A stretch of 64,000 nucleotides of DNA from CAYQVW01 sp964421245 (GTDB taxonomy: Bacteria; Margulisbacteria; WOR-1; XYC2-FULL-46-14). Below, one piece after another: positions 1 through 8,317 of the stretch. The DNA lies in contig CAYQVW010000001.1 of assembly GCA_964421245.1 (NCBI GenBank), positions 124,001-188,000 of the forward strand. Direction: 5' to 3'. Made by a program: the position numbers and the translations under genes. Each line of letters begins with the position of its first letter. The first letter of the stretch is position 1. Below the pieces are notes generated by a model that saw nothing but the letters and a program-made list of their open reading frames with translations, made no database searches and was not told the DNA's origin.

Positions 1-768
1 CAATCTGTTATCAATCAAACTTTTCAGGATTGGGAATTGATTGTTGTTGATGATTGTTCTACAGACAATACATGCCAAAAGATTAATGAGATAAAAGATG
101 ATCGTATAAGATTAATAAAGCTTGATAGCAATAGTGGGCTTCCTGCTGTTCCAAGGAATATTGCCATGAGAAATGCCAAGGGAGATTATATTGCTTTTTT
201 GGATCATGACGATTTATGGCTTCCAAAGAAGCTTGAAAAACAGGTAGCTGCTATGGAGCAAGATGAAGATATTTATCTGGTTTATACAAAGTGCATCATA
301 CAAAGGGATGGGAAGCAATTAAAAATTAGTCCCCAAAAACCAAAATCAGGATATGTATTTCATGACCTGTTTTTGCACTTCAATTTTATAGATTGTCTTA
401 CTGTAATGATAAGAAATAAAAGTGAGGAGAATAATTATTATTTTGATGAAGACAAGGGTTTTGTTGCGGTAGAAGATTACGCGCTGTGGTTATTGATTGC
501 CAAGGATCACAAAATATTTTGTGTGGATGAACCGCTGGCAATTTACAGGATTCATTCGGAGGGTCTGTCTTCAGGAGCATTTAAAAACTTCAAAAGATGT
601 TTGCTGGTTATTAAAAAGTTTGCTCCTTTTGTTTCAAAAACAATGCAATTAAGAGCCTATTCTCATTATTATGCTAATTTGTTGTATGTTGGTATTCTTA
701 GTATTTTAATGAAAACAAAAAGATCTTTAATTGGAGGGAGACATAAATCTTTTGAAAGAAAAACGTAA
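1..768 (+). CDS. GT2 family glycosyltransferase, 5' end outside window
   Basis: The reading frame is open from base 1, so the N-terminus (first beta strand and nucleotide-binding start) lies upstream. The visible 255 residues begin QSVINQTF and contain the GT-A features VVDDCSTDN and, near residue 64-70, FLDHDDLW, which is the metal-binding DXD-type region. The C-terminal third is basic and aromatic-rich, as in membrane-associated GT2 enzymes. The likely role is transfer of a sugar from a nucleotide donor during surface glycan synthesis, on the cytoplasmic face. The acceptor and donor cannot be read from sequence. It overlaps the start region of the sulfotransferase gene, so the two are probably cotranscribed. 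Confidence 0.88.
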   Translation, partial: QSVINQTFQDWELIVVDDCSTDNTCQKINEIKDDRIRLIKLDSNSGLPAVPRNIAMRNAKGDYIAFLDHDDLWLPKKLEKQVAAMEQDEDIYLVYTKCIIQRDGKQLKISPQKPKSGYVFHDLFLHFNFIDCLTVMIRNKSEENNYYFDEDKGFVAVEDYALWLLIAKDHKIFCVDEPLAIYRIHSEGLSSGAFKNFKRCLLVIKKFAPFVSKTMQLRAYSHYYANLLYVGILSILMKTKRSLIGGRHKSFERKT

Positions 769-1681
769 TATTTTTATTACTGGATCTCACAGGTCTGGAA
801 CAGAGTGGGTTGGTCGGATGATCGCTACTGATCCTTCTGTTGATTTTATTCAGGAACCATTTAACATCAACCATGAAATTGGTGTTTGTAATGCGTTTTT
901 TAACTATTGGTTTACATATGTTTGTGATAAAAATGAACATGATTACTATCAATCAGTTAAAGATACTTTTGAATTTCGCTATCATTTGCTTGATCAAATT
1001 AAATCTGTCAAAGGTTACCGCCCGATTATAAGGGCGATATTGAGTTGTGGGGTTTTCTTTAGAAATAGAATCTCTAATTTACGTCCTTTAATAAAAGATC
1101 CTCTGGCATTATTTTCTGCTGATTGGATATCATCAAGATTTAATACAAAAACAATTATTGTAATTAGACATCCAGCTGCTTTTGTGGGGAGTATTAAGGC
1201 TAGAAATTGGTCGCATCCATTTTCTCACTTTTTGAAACAACCCTTACTCATGAAGGACCATCTTTATCCGTTTGAAAGGGAAATTCGTAAATTTGCAGAA
1301 AAGGAAAGAAACATTGTTGATTCTGCTGCACTCCTTTGGAAAATTATTCATTTCATGATACTAAAGTATAAGAAGGTTCACCCAGAATGGAAATATATTA
1401 GAAATGAAGATATATCTAGAGATCCCAATGGTAATTTTAAAGAGTTGTTTGAATGGCTTAATTTGAAATTTACTAAAGAGATATCAAAAACAGTACAATC
1501 CCATTCGAGAGCTAAAAATCATAGTCCTATAGTAAAATCCTATAACCTTGTTGATATTGAAAGAGATAGTATCGCTAATATGAATTTGTGGAAGAAACTT
1601 CTCACAAAGGATGAAATAAAAAGAGTTAAGGATCAGGTATATGATGTTTCCAGAGAATTTTATTCAGAAGAAGAATGGTAG
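752..1681 (+). CDS. Sulfotransferase-family protein
   Basis: This resembles PAPS-dependent carbohydrate sulfotransferases. Near the N-terminus is the 5'-phosphosulfate-binding loop TGSHRSGTEWVGR. About 130 residues later comes the 3'-phosphate-binding strand with VIRHPAAFVGSIK, which has the conserved Arg and Ser. Length, about 310 residues, is normal. The start is uncertain: the frame opens at TTG 731, but GGAGGGA at 733-739 sits upstream of a second in-frame TTG at 752, which I prefer. The adjacent APS kinase gene supplies PAPS, so transfer of sulfate to a glycan sugar is the likely reaction. The acceptor is unknown. No signal peptide is seen, so sulfation would be cytoplasmic, on lipid-linked precursors. 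Confidence 0.8.
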   Translation: MKEKRNIFITGSHRSGTEWVGRMIATDPSVDFIQEPFNINHEIGVCNAFFNYWFTYVCDKNEHDYYQSVKDTFEFRYHLLDQIKSVKGYRPIIRAILSCGVFFRNRISNLRPLIKDPLALFSADWISSRFNTKTIIVIRHPAAFVGSIKARNWSHPFSHFLKQPLLMKDHLYPFEREIRKFAEKERNIVDSAALLWKIIHFMILKYKKVHPEWKYIRNEDISRDPNGNFKELFEWLNLKFTKEISKTVQSHSRAKNHSPIVKSYNLVDIERDSIANMNLWKKLLTKDEIKRVKDQVYDVSREFYSEEEW

Positions 1682-1726
1682 GGAGTATATATCTAAATGT
1701 GTTAACTCGAAAGAGGAGCGAAAATA

Positions 1727-2341
1727 ATGAAGAATAATAAGGCCACTAATATTACTTGGCACGATATTGGTATAACCAAAGAGGATAGAGAAAAGAAAAA
1801 TGGTTACAAAGGTGCAGTGATTTGGTTAACTGGTCTATCCGGATCTGGTAAATCTACTATTGCAGTTGAACTCCAAGCACTACTTTTTGAGAGGGGTTTG
1901 AATGTATTTGTTTTAGATGGAGATAATATACGCCATGGACTTAATGAGAATTTAGGTTTTTCTCCTGAAGATCGAACAGAAAATATTAGAAGGATAGGCG
2001 AGGTTGCTAAGCTTTTTGTAAATGCTGGTTTTTTAACTATTACTTCTTTCATTTCCCCTTATAGAGAAGATAGAGAGAATGCGAGGAAGTTGCTGTCCCG
2101 GGGTGATTTTATCGAGGTTTTTATTAATGCTTCCATTGATGAATGTGAAAAGAGAGATCCAAAGGGACTGTATAAGAGGGCCAAGTTAGGGGAGATAAAG
2201 GAATTTACTGGTATTTCTGCCCCGTATGAGAAACCGGAGAATCCGGAGATCCTTATCAACACGGCTAACGAATCCAAAGAAAAAAGTGCGGTAAATATTA
2301 TAGATTATTTGGAGAAAAATGGATATATCCCAATTTTATAA
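1727..2341 (+). CDS. cysC: Adenylylsulfate (APS) kinase
   Basis: CysC phosphorylates APS with ATP to make PAPS, the sulfate donor. The P-loop GLSGSGKS lies at residues 36-43, followed by the APS-binding DGDNIRHGLN segment (about 64-73) and the conserved FISPYREDRE (about 108-117). Length is 204 residues, the usual size of a stand-alone kinase, with no ATP-sulfurylase domain. An AGAGGAG-type ribosome site lies just before ATG 1727. The gene follows the sulfotransferase by 45 bases and overlaps the next methyltransferase by 23 bases. No sulfurylase genes (cysD, cysN or sat) are visible, so APS must come from elsewhere in the genome. The context favours sulfation of glycan over sulfate assimilation. 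Confidence 0.95.
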   Translation: MKNNKATNITWHDIGITKEDREKKNGYKGAVIWLTGLSGSGKSTIAVELQALLFERGLNVFVLDGDNIRHGLNENLGFSPEDRTENIRRIGEVAKLFVNAGFLTITSFISPYREDRENARKLLSRGDFIEVFINASIDECEKRDPKGLYKRAKLGEIKEFTGISAPYEKPENPEILINTANESKEKSAVNIIDYLEKNGYIPIL

Positions 2342-3200
2342 TGATTGGTATGCTCGTGGGTATATGGACGAGTGGCCAATCGAAAAAAAACAGCGGGTTT
2401 TTAAGCTTATTAAGTGTTTAAATTTAACTGAGACAGGGGATCTGTTAGATCTTGGATGCGGGAATGGTGAATTTACAGGTTTTCTCAAGAAGGCTCTACC
2501 GAAATGGAATGTTTACGGAATAGATATTAGTTCTGTGGCGATTGAGAATGCAAAAAAACGTAATCCAGATTGTTTATTTTATTTGTCATCTGACAGTAAT
2601 TTTATTGGTAAAAAGTTTGATTTTTTGTTTACTCACCATGTTCTTGAACATGTAGAAAACATGAATAAAATATGGGAGGAGATTAATAAATATTTAAAAG
2701 AAAAAACTTCCATTTTGCACATTCTACCATGTGGGAATGAGGGTAGTTTTGAGTATGATTTGAGTTTGCTGAAAAAGGATGGGATTGAGAAGGATTCAGG
2801 GAACAGGTTTTATTTTGAAGATAGAAGTCATTTAAGACGGTTAACAACAGAACAAGTGAATGATTTCGCGAGTATTTATGGTTTTAAATTATCAGATAGT
2901 TTTTATAGTAATCATTTGTACGGTGCTTTTAATTGGATTAGTTCAGAAAGCCCTTCTTTTATTCTAAACATGTTAAGTTCTAAAAAGGCAAATGGAGGAA
3001 TTGCGGCATTGAAATTAGTTTGTTTATGTACTATATTATTAATAATAAAAATCCTGAGATTTCCCGCTAGCAGAATTGACCATATGAAAAAGAAGAAGAG
3101 GAGCTTAAAATATTATCTGTTTTTTATGATTTTTATTATTTTTTATCCTTTTTCAAAATTAATAAATGTTTTAATTGAAAACTTGTCAGATTGGGAGTGA
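2319..3200 (+). CDS. SAM-dependent methyltransferase with C-terminal membrane segments
   Basis: A class I methyltransferase fold is shown by motif I LLDLGCGNGEF (about residues 42-52), the following acidic strand YGIDISS, and HHVLEHVEN, typical of the Methyltransf_11/23 group. After about residue 225 two hydrophobic stretches, LVCLCTILLIIKIL and YYLFFMIFIIFYPF, flank a lysine cluster, suggesting anchoring to the inner membrane. That fits a methyltransferase acting on lipid-linked sugars or a glycan end. The ATG lies inside the 3' end of cysC (23-base overlap), so translation is probably coupled. Substrate unknown. Confidence 0.82.
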   Translation: MDISQFYNDWYARGYMDEWPIEKKQRVFKLIKCLNLTETGDLLDLGCGNGEFTGFLKKALPKWNVYGIDISSVAIENAKKRNPDCLFYLSSDSNFIGKKFDFLFTHHVLEHVENMNKIWEEINKYLKEKTSILHILPCGNEGSFEYDLSLLKKDGIEKDSGNRFYFEDRSHLRRLTTEQVNDFASIYGFKLSDSFYSNHLYGAFNWISSESPSFILNMLSSKKANGGIAALKLVCLCTILLIIKILRFPASRIDHMKKKKRSLKYYLFFMIFIIFYPFSKLINVLIENLSDWE

Positions 3201-3263
3201 GATAAAAAAAGAAATAATAGAAAAGGGAGTGAAATGTATTTGTTTTATGAAAGGGGATAAATC

Positions 3264-4178
3264 ATGACAAGAACCGCACAAAATAAGATATCTTTTATTA
3301 TTGCATCTGTTGATAGGGAGGAGCAATTGCAGCAATGCATTTCCTCCATTGAAAAAGCACATGAATATAATAAAAATATTCCGATTGAGATATTGGTGGT
3401 TATTCAAAAGGCAAAGCAAAAAAAAGATATTCATATTAGATTTAAAGAAATAACCACTTTTTATTATATAGATAAGCTGGGATTGTCGGTTGCAAGAAAC
3501 TTTGCCATTTCAAAAAGCACGGGAGAGTACCTTGTCTTCTTAGATGATGATGCGATGGTTAATGAGAATTTTATTGATGTATTATCTAAGAATATTTTGA
3601 TTTATAGTGATATTAATGCGTTTTGTGGAAGACTCATTGATCATGTTCAAAATGTTCCTTTCTCACCATTGTTTGCTAATAAGAAAGTGAAAAAATTGGG
3701 GCGGTTGCAGTTTCAGTATTTTATGGGTAGTGCACATATCTTAAGCAAAAAAGTGATTAATAAGATTGGTGGCTACGATGAACGTTTTGGTGTGGGAGCG
3801 AAATATCCTGGAGGTGAAGAAAGTGACATGTTTTTTAGGTTAATAAGGGCTAGAGAGCAAGTAATATATTTGCCTGACATAATATTTTTCCACCCAATTC
3901 CAGTTGTTCCGTCAAGTTATGTGTATAAATATTCATACGCTTTTGCTGCTGTGATCACAAAGCATTTAATTGAAGGCATGTTTCATTTTGCAGCAACCTA
4001 TTTTACTATTTTATTTCAGAAAAACTTTAAGGCTTTAATTAGAGTAATGCAAAAAGCATTGTTGAGGGGTAAGTATGAGGAGAAAGATAAGAAATATCAT
4101 TATAGCTCTGTACTAAAAGGGATGTTTGATGGTATAAAGGATTATATAAAAAACGAATCATGGAAAAATCGTCAGTAG
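3264..4178 (+). CDS. GT2 family glycosyltransferase
   Basis: The GT-A fold is visible from the N-terminal ISFIIASVDREEQL strand through LSVARNFAISKSTGEYLVFLDDDA, where DDD at about residues 92-94 is the metal-binding motif. Further on, GGEESDMFFRLIRA matches the acidic ED/D acceptor-loop motif of bacterial GT2 enzymes. It has 304 residues and no predicted transmembrane core. It is preceded by AAAGGGGA before ATG 3264 and overlaps the next gene by 19 bases. The role is sugar transfer in the glycan pathway; donor and acceptor cannot be assigned. Confidence 0.87.
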   Translation: MTRTAQNKISFIIASVDREEQLQQCISSIEKAHEYNKNIPIEILVVIQKAKQKKDIHIRFKEITTFYYIDKLGLSVARNFAISKSTGEYLVFLDDDAMVNENFIDVLSKNILIYSDINAFCGRLIDHVQNVPFSPLFANKKVKKLGRLQFQYFMGSAHILSKKVINKIGGYDERFGVGAKYPGGEESDMFFRLIRAREQVIYLPDIIFFHPIPVVPSSYVYKYSYAFAAVITKHLIEGMFHFAATYFTILFQKNFKALIRVMQKALLRGKYEEKDKKYHYSSVLKGMFDGIKDYIKNESWKNRQ

Positions 4179-4591
4179 AAAGCATAAAACATAATGGTGT
4201 TGTAATTGCTCAGGTAATTTACAATACTTTTCAGAAAGAAGGGATTGAATTTTTTTCTTCAAAAGATTATCCTTTGCAATTGGGCTATATGAATCGTCAA
4301 AAAAACTATAAGATTTCTCCACACATACATAACCCTGTTAAAAGAAACACTGTTGGCACGCAAGAAGTTTTAATCGTTAAAAGCGGTATAATACGTATTG
4401 ATTTTTACTCGCATGAGCAGGAGTATCTGGAAAGTCGCAATGTATCTCAAGGAGATATTGTACTGCTTATTGAAGCTGGGCATGGAATTGAATTTATTAC
4501 GAAAGCTGAGATAGTGGAAGTAAAAAATGGGCCATATGATAGTGAAGCGAATGATAAGCAAAGATTTAAAGAGAGAGCTAGGTCGAAATGA
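4160..4591 (+). CDS. Cupin-like protein of the sugar locus
   Basis: This 143-residue protein has the look of a single-domain cupin: HIHNPVKRNTVGTQEVLIVKSG followed by RIDFYSHEQEY and QGDIVLLIEAGHGIEFI, the second cupin box. Similar small cupins sit beside DegT aminotransferases and C-methyltransferases in nucleotide-sugar operons, where some act as sugar isomerases or epimerases and others have no assigned role. Here it overlaps the preceding glycosyltransferase by 19 bases and the following aminotransferase by the ATGA junction, so it belongs to the operon running to 10556. The reaction is unknown. Confidence 0.6.
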   Translation: MEKSSVESIKHNGVVIAQVIYNTFQKEGIEFFSSKDYPLQLGYMNRQKNYKISPHIHNPVKRNTVGTQEVLIVKSGIIRIDFYSHEQEYLESRNVSQGDIVLLIEAGHGIEFITKAEIVEVKNGPYDSEANDKQRFKERARSK

Positions 4592-5694
4592 TTCCCGTTA
4601 ATCAGCCTCTAATTAATGGTCGCGAAAAAGATTTGTTAGTTCAATGTGTTGAGACTGGGTGGATTTCTTCCGATGGACCTTTTGTTAAGGAGTTTGAAAA
4701 TAAGTTTGCAAATTATATTGGTACAAAACATGGAATTGCAGTCTGTAATGGTACTGCTGCCCTAGAAACTGCTTTGTTTGCATCTGGAGTGAGTTCAGGG
4801 GATGAAGTGATTCTGCCTTCTTTTACAATAATTTCTTGTGCCCTTGTAATTATTCGTTTAGGGGCGATTCCGGTATTGGTTGATGTTGAGCCCGAAACTT
4901 GGAATATGGATGTAAACCAAATCGAAGCCCGCATAAGTTCAAAAACTAAAGCTATTATGGCAGTGCATATGTATGGTCACCCTGTAGATATGGATCCAGT
5001 CTTGGCAATTGCAGAGAAGCATAACCTTGTGGTGGTTGAAGATGCCGCTGAGGTCCATGGGGCAGAATATAAAGGGCAAAAATGTGGATCAATTGGTCAT
5101 GTTAGTGCATGGTCATTTTATGCCAATAAAATAATTACAACTGGCGAAGGCGGCATGGTACTGACTAATGATCCTAAAATGGCTGAGAGGGCAGCTTCTT
5201 ATCGGAACCTTTGCTTTCGTTCAGAAAAGAGATTTTATCATACTGAGTTAGGATTTAACTTTCGCATGACCAATATGCAAGCTGCTATTGGAGTTGCTCA
5301 GGTTGAGCGAATAGAAGAGTTTATTCAGATTAAGAGGCGCCTTGGTGAGTACTATCGCGAAGGATTACGAGAGATTAATGGTATTAAGTGTCAGATTGAA
5401 AAGCCTTGGGCCAAGATGGTATACTGGATGTATTGCATTGAGTTAGGTAGTAAGTTGAGAATGAATGCAGAATTTATGATGAAGGAACTTAAGAAAAAGG
5501 GGATTGATACCCGTCCCTTCTTTCTAGGATTGCACCAACAGCCAGTCTTGCATGATTTGGGCCTGTTTCTAGGAGAGCATTATCCTGTAACAGAGCGGAT
5601 TTCACAACAGGGCTTATATTTACCGTCAGGAATGGCTCTGACTGAAAAACAAGTTGATGAAGTAGTTTTTGCAGTTAGGAGTGTTTTTGTATAG
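4588..5694 (+). CDS. DegT/DnrJ/EryC1/StrS-family sugar aminotransferase
   Basis: A PLP-dependent enzyme of the sugar aminotransferase family, 368 residues, full length. The PLP-binding aspartate region VVEDAAEVHG and the Schiff-base lysine in SFYANKIITTGEGGM (Lys at about 181) are both present. Presence of the lysine argues for an aminotransferase of the perosamine-synthetase type and not a ColD-type dehydratase, which has His there. The substrate would be a keto-sugar nucleotide; the nearby GMD-like protein suggests a GDP-4-keto-6-deoxyhexose and product GDP-perosamine or similar, but that is inference. It is translationally coupled to the cupin gene (ATGA) and followed 15 bases later by the C-methyltransferase. 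Confidence 0.9.
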   Translation: MIPVNQPLINGREKDLLVQCVETGWISSDGPFVKEFENKFANYIGTKHGIAVCNGTAALETALFASGVSSGDEVILPSFTIISCALVIIRLGAIPVLVDVEPETWNMDVNQIEARISSKTKAIMAVHMYGHPVDMDPVLAIAEKHNLVVVEDAAEVHGAEYKGQKCGSIGHVSAWSFYANKIITTGEGGMVLTNDPKMAERAASYRNLCFRSEKRFYHTELGFNFRMTNMQAAIGVAQVERIEEFIQIKRRLGEYYREGLREINGIKCQIEKPWAKMVYWMYCIELGSKLRMNAEFMMKELKKKGIDTRPFFLGLHQQPVLHDLGLFLGEHYPVTERISQQGLYLPSGMALTEKQVDEVVFAVRSVFV

Positions 5695-5709
5695 AAAAGG
5701 AGATTCAAA

Positions 5710-6918
5710 ATGGAAACAATTACCCGTAAAACCTGTCGCTTGTGTGGTTCGAGTGACTTGCATGAAGTCTTTTCAGTTGGTGAACAATATATAAACGATT
5801 TTGTTCCTGAGGAAAGAATTGGTAAGGGATTAAAAGCTCCACTTGATCTGATTATGTGTGATAAGTGCTCCCTTTTGCAACTTCGCCACACTGCTCCTCA
5901 AGAATTACTATACTCTCGTTATTATTGGTATCGCTCTGGAGTTACAGATACAATGCGTAAAGCATTAAGGGATATTACTCTGCAAATAGAAGCAACCGTT
6001 CCTCTAAAACCTGGTGATGTTGTCTTGGACATAGGGGCAAATGATGGAACGATGTTGGCAACGTATAAAACCGAAGGAATCCATCGTGTAGGTTGTGAGC
6101 CAGCCGATAACTTGGTTGATGCCTTAAGAAAAAATACTGAGTATGTCATGCATGATTTTTGGAATTATGAAAAATATATGGAGATGGCGGCTAAATGGGG
6201 ATTTGGAAAGGCCAAAGTTATTACCGCTATTGGTATGTTTTACGATCTTGAAGATCCAAACAAGTTTATTAAAGATGCACAGAGAGCATTAGCAGAAGAT
6301 GGTGTTTTTGTTGCTCAGTTAATGTGTTTGGCTCCAATGATAGAAAAGAATGATTTGGGGAATATTTGTCACGAGCATCTTGAATACTATTCACTTGATT
6401 CTCTAAAATATTTATTTGAAACAAACGGACTTGAGATGTTTAAAATAGAGGAAAATAATGTAAATGGTGGGAGTTATCGTATTTATGCCAGACATTACAA
6501 GGGGACTGGAATAGCATATAAAGAGAAATTTTCAAAAAATGATATTATGGATTTTGCAAAACGTCTTCAAGATAATCGCAAGAAATGTGTTGATTTTATT
6601 AAAGATGAGGTTGCAAAAGGTAAGAAGGTATATGTTTATGGAGCATCTACCAAGGGTAATGTTATTCTTCAATACTATGGTTTAGATCATAAGTTGATCA
6701 CGGCTGCATCTGAGCGTAGTCCTGAAAAATGGGGTAAGTATACTATTGGTTCATGGATTCCGATTGTTTCAGAAGAAGAGGCTCGCAAGTCTCAACCTGA
6801 CTACTTTCTAGTTCTTCCGTGGGCATTTTTTGATGAGTTTTATAAACGCGAAAAAGAGTGGCGTTCCCGGGGTGGTAAATTTATTGTTCCTTTGCCGGAA
6901 TTTAGGGTCGTTGCATGA
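5710..6918 (+). CDS. Class I SAM C-methyltransferase of the sugar (NovU/TylC3-like) family
   Basis: The three-part architecture of sugar C-methyltransferases is present: an N-terminal zinc-binding module with CRLCGSSD (Cys 9 and 12) and CDKCSLLQL (Cys about 50 and 53), a central SAM-binding Rossmann domain with VLDIGANDGTML (about 107-118), and a C-terminal domain with VYVYGASTKGNVILQYY. Length, 402 residues, fits the family. These enzymes add a methyl branch to a carbon next to a keto group of a nucleotide-linked deoxysugar, so this operon probably makes a branched-chain sugar. AAAAGGAG precedes ATG 5710, and the stop overlaps the next start (ATGA). Confidence 0.88.
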   Translation: METITRKTCRLCGSSDLHEVFSVGEQYINDFVPEERIGKGLKAPLDLIMCDKCSLLQLRHTAPQELLYSRYYWYRSGVTDTMRKALRDITLQIEATVPLKPGDVVLDIGANDGTMLATYKTEGIHRVGCEPADNLVDALRKNTEYVMHDFWNYEKYMEMAAKWGFGKAKVITAIGMFYDLEDPNKFIKDAQRALAEDGVFVAQLMCLAPMIEKNDLGNICHEHLEYYSLDSLKYLFETNGLEMFKIEENNVNGGSYRIYARHYKGTGIAYKEKFSKNDIMDFAKRLQDNRKKCVDFIKDEVAKGKKVYVYGASTKGNVILQYYGLDHKLITAASERSPEKWGKYTIGSWIPIVSEEEARKSQPDYFLVLPWAFFDEFYKREKEWRSRGGKFIVPLPEFRVVA

Positions 6919-7343
6919 GTCTAATCCCTCTTGATAGGTATAAGGATATTCTAAAAACTTTACCTATTTTTTGTGCCGATATTATTCTCCAGAACTCAAA
7001 CGGTGAGTATTTGTTAATTAAACGCAATAATGAACCTAAAAAAGATCAATGGTGGGTAATAGGTGGTCGCGTTCTTAGGGGTGAATCGATGGAAGAAGCG
7101 GCTAAAAGAAAGGTTAGTCAAGAGACTGGGCTTGAGATAAGTGGCTTAACACCTGTTGGGTATTTTGAATTAATTGATGGAATAAATCCATTTGATTTTA
7201 AACCGGATTATCACACTATTAGCGTTGTCTTTACTGCTACTATTGATGGGAATAAGCCTATTAAGTTAGATAATCAGAGTAAGGAGTATAAGTTTTCAAA
7301 AGATCTCCCAAAAGATTTTGTAATAAAGGGGTGGAATAAATGA
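6915..7343 (+). CDS. GDP-mannose mannosyl hydrolase-like Nudix protein
   Basis: A 142-residue Nudix protein with box GRVLRGESMEEAAKRKVSQETGL (about residues 50-72, quoted here in parts: GX5E is kept, but the usual REUXEE reads RKVSQE). Loss of those Glu residues and the QWWVIGGR lead-in are typical of GDP-mannose mannosyl hydrolases (Gmm), which cleave GDP-mannose by an unusual C-O bond attack. Alternatively the protein may only bind the nucleotide-sugar. It sits between the C-methyltransferase and the GMD homologue with 4-base overlaps on both sides. That placement supports a GDP-mannose-derived substrate for the whole operon. It may control the GDP-sugar pool or remove stalled intermediates. 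Confidence 0.75.
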   Translation: MSLIPLDRYKDILKTLPIFCADIILQNSNGEYLLIKRNNEPKKDQWWVIGGRVLRGESMEEAAKRKVSQETGLEISGLTPVGYFELIDGINPFDFKPDYHTISVVFTATIDGNKPIKLDNQSKEYKFSKDLPKDFVIKGWNK

Positions 7344-8317
7344 AAAAAGCATTAGTATTGGGAGTAACTGGACAGGATGGTAGTTATCTTGCTGAGATTT
7401 TGCTTGAAAAGGGTTATGAGGTGCATGGAATGGTGCGGCGATCTGCAACTGGCAATACACGTAATATTGAGCACCTTATTCAAAATCCAAAAGTTTTTGG
7501 TAAGCAATTTTTCATTCAGCGTGGTGATTTAGCTGACCCGACTTCGCTTTATCGAATTATTAATACTGTTAGGCCTCAAGAGATTTATAATGAAGCAGAT
7601 CAAGATCATGTTAGTTGGAGTTATGATATGGTAGGTTTTTCTGCTGATATTACTGCTGCGGCTGTGGGGAGAATATTAGAGATAATAAAGCAGATTGATC
7701 CTAAAATTCGTTATTTTCAACCTTGTACATCTAATATGTTTGGACAAACTGATGCCATTAAACAGAATGAAGCAACTCCCTTTAATCCCCAAAGTCCGTA
7801 TGCCTGTGCCAAAACAATGGCTTATTATTTTACTCGTTATTACCGGCAGGCTTTTGGTATATTTGCTTCTACAGCTATTCTATATAATCATGAATCACCA
7901 CGGCGTATGCCCGAATATGTTACTCGTAAAATCACCCAATCTGTGGCTAGAATAGTTTGTAAAAAACAAGACAAATTGATTTTAGGGGATCTTTCCGCTA
8001 AGATTGATTGGGGCTATGCTAAGGAATATATGGAAACGGCTTGGAAGATATTGCAGTTAGATAAGCCAGATGATTTTATCGTTGCTACCGGTGAATCTCA
8101 CTCAGTTAGGGAATGGGTTGATGAGGCTTTTTCTGTGGTTAATCTTAATCCGAATGATTATTTGGAAACTAATCCTAAATTTATGCGACCAACAAAAACA
8201 TCTTCATTAATCGGCGATATATCTAAAGCAAAAAAAACCTTTGGCTTTGATCCAAAAATTAAATTTAAAAAACTGGTTAAGCTTATGGTTGAAGCTGATC
8301 TAAAGAGAGAATCTTGA
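7340..8317 (+). CDS. GDP-mannose 4,6-dehydratase homologue with altered catalytic Glu
   Basis: An extended short-chain dehydrogenase of 325 residues. It has the NAD(P) loop GVTGQDGSY (8-16), the GMD-type MVRRS region, SPYACAK with Tyr154 and Lys158, and the GMD-specific YNHESPRR stretch. Two positions differ from canonical GMD. The catalytic pocket reads CTSNMFG where GMD has STSE, so the general-base Glu is Asn132. The strand usually NLAAQSHV reads NEADQDHV. It may therefore be a variant dehydratase, or an oxidoreductase or epimerase on a GDP-sugar. A canonical GMD lies at 29119. It is coupled to the Nudix gene by 4 bases and to the next glycosyltransferase by 4 bases. Confidence 0.8.
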   Translation: MKKALVLGVTGQDGSYLAEILLEKGYEVHGMVRRSATGNTRNIEHLIQNPKVFGKQFFIQRGDLADPTSLYRIINTVRPQEIYNEADQDHVSWSYDMVGFSADITAAAVGRILEIIKQIDPKIRYFQPCTSNMFGQTDAIKQNEATPFNPQSPYACAKTMAYYFTRYYRQAFGIFASTAILYNHESPRRMPEYVTRKITQSVARIVCKKQDKLILGDLSAKIDWGYAKEYMETAWKILQLDKPDDFIVATGESHSVREWVDEAFSVVNLNPNDYLETNPKFMRPTKTSSLIGDISKAKKTFGFDPKIKFKKLVKLMVEADLKRES

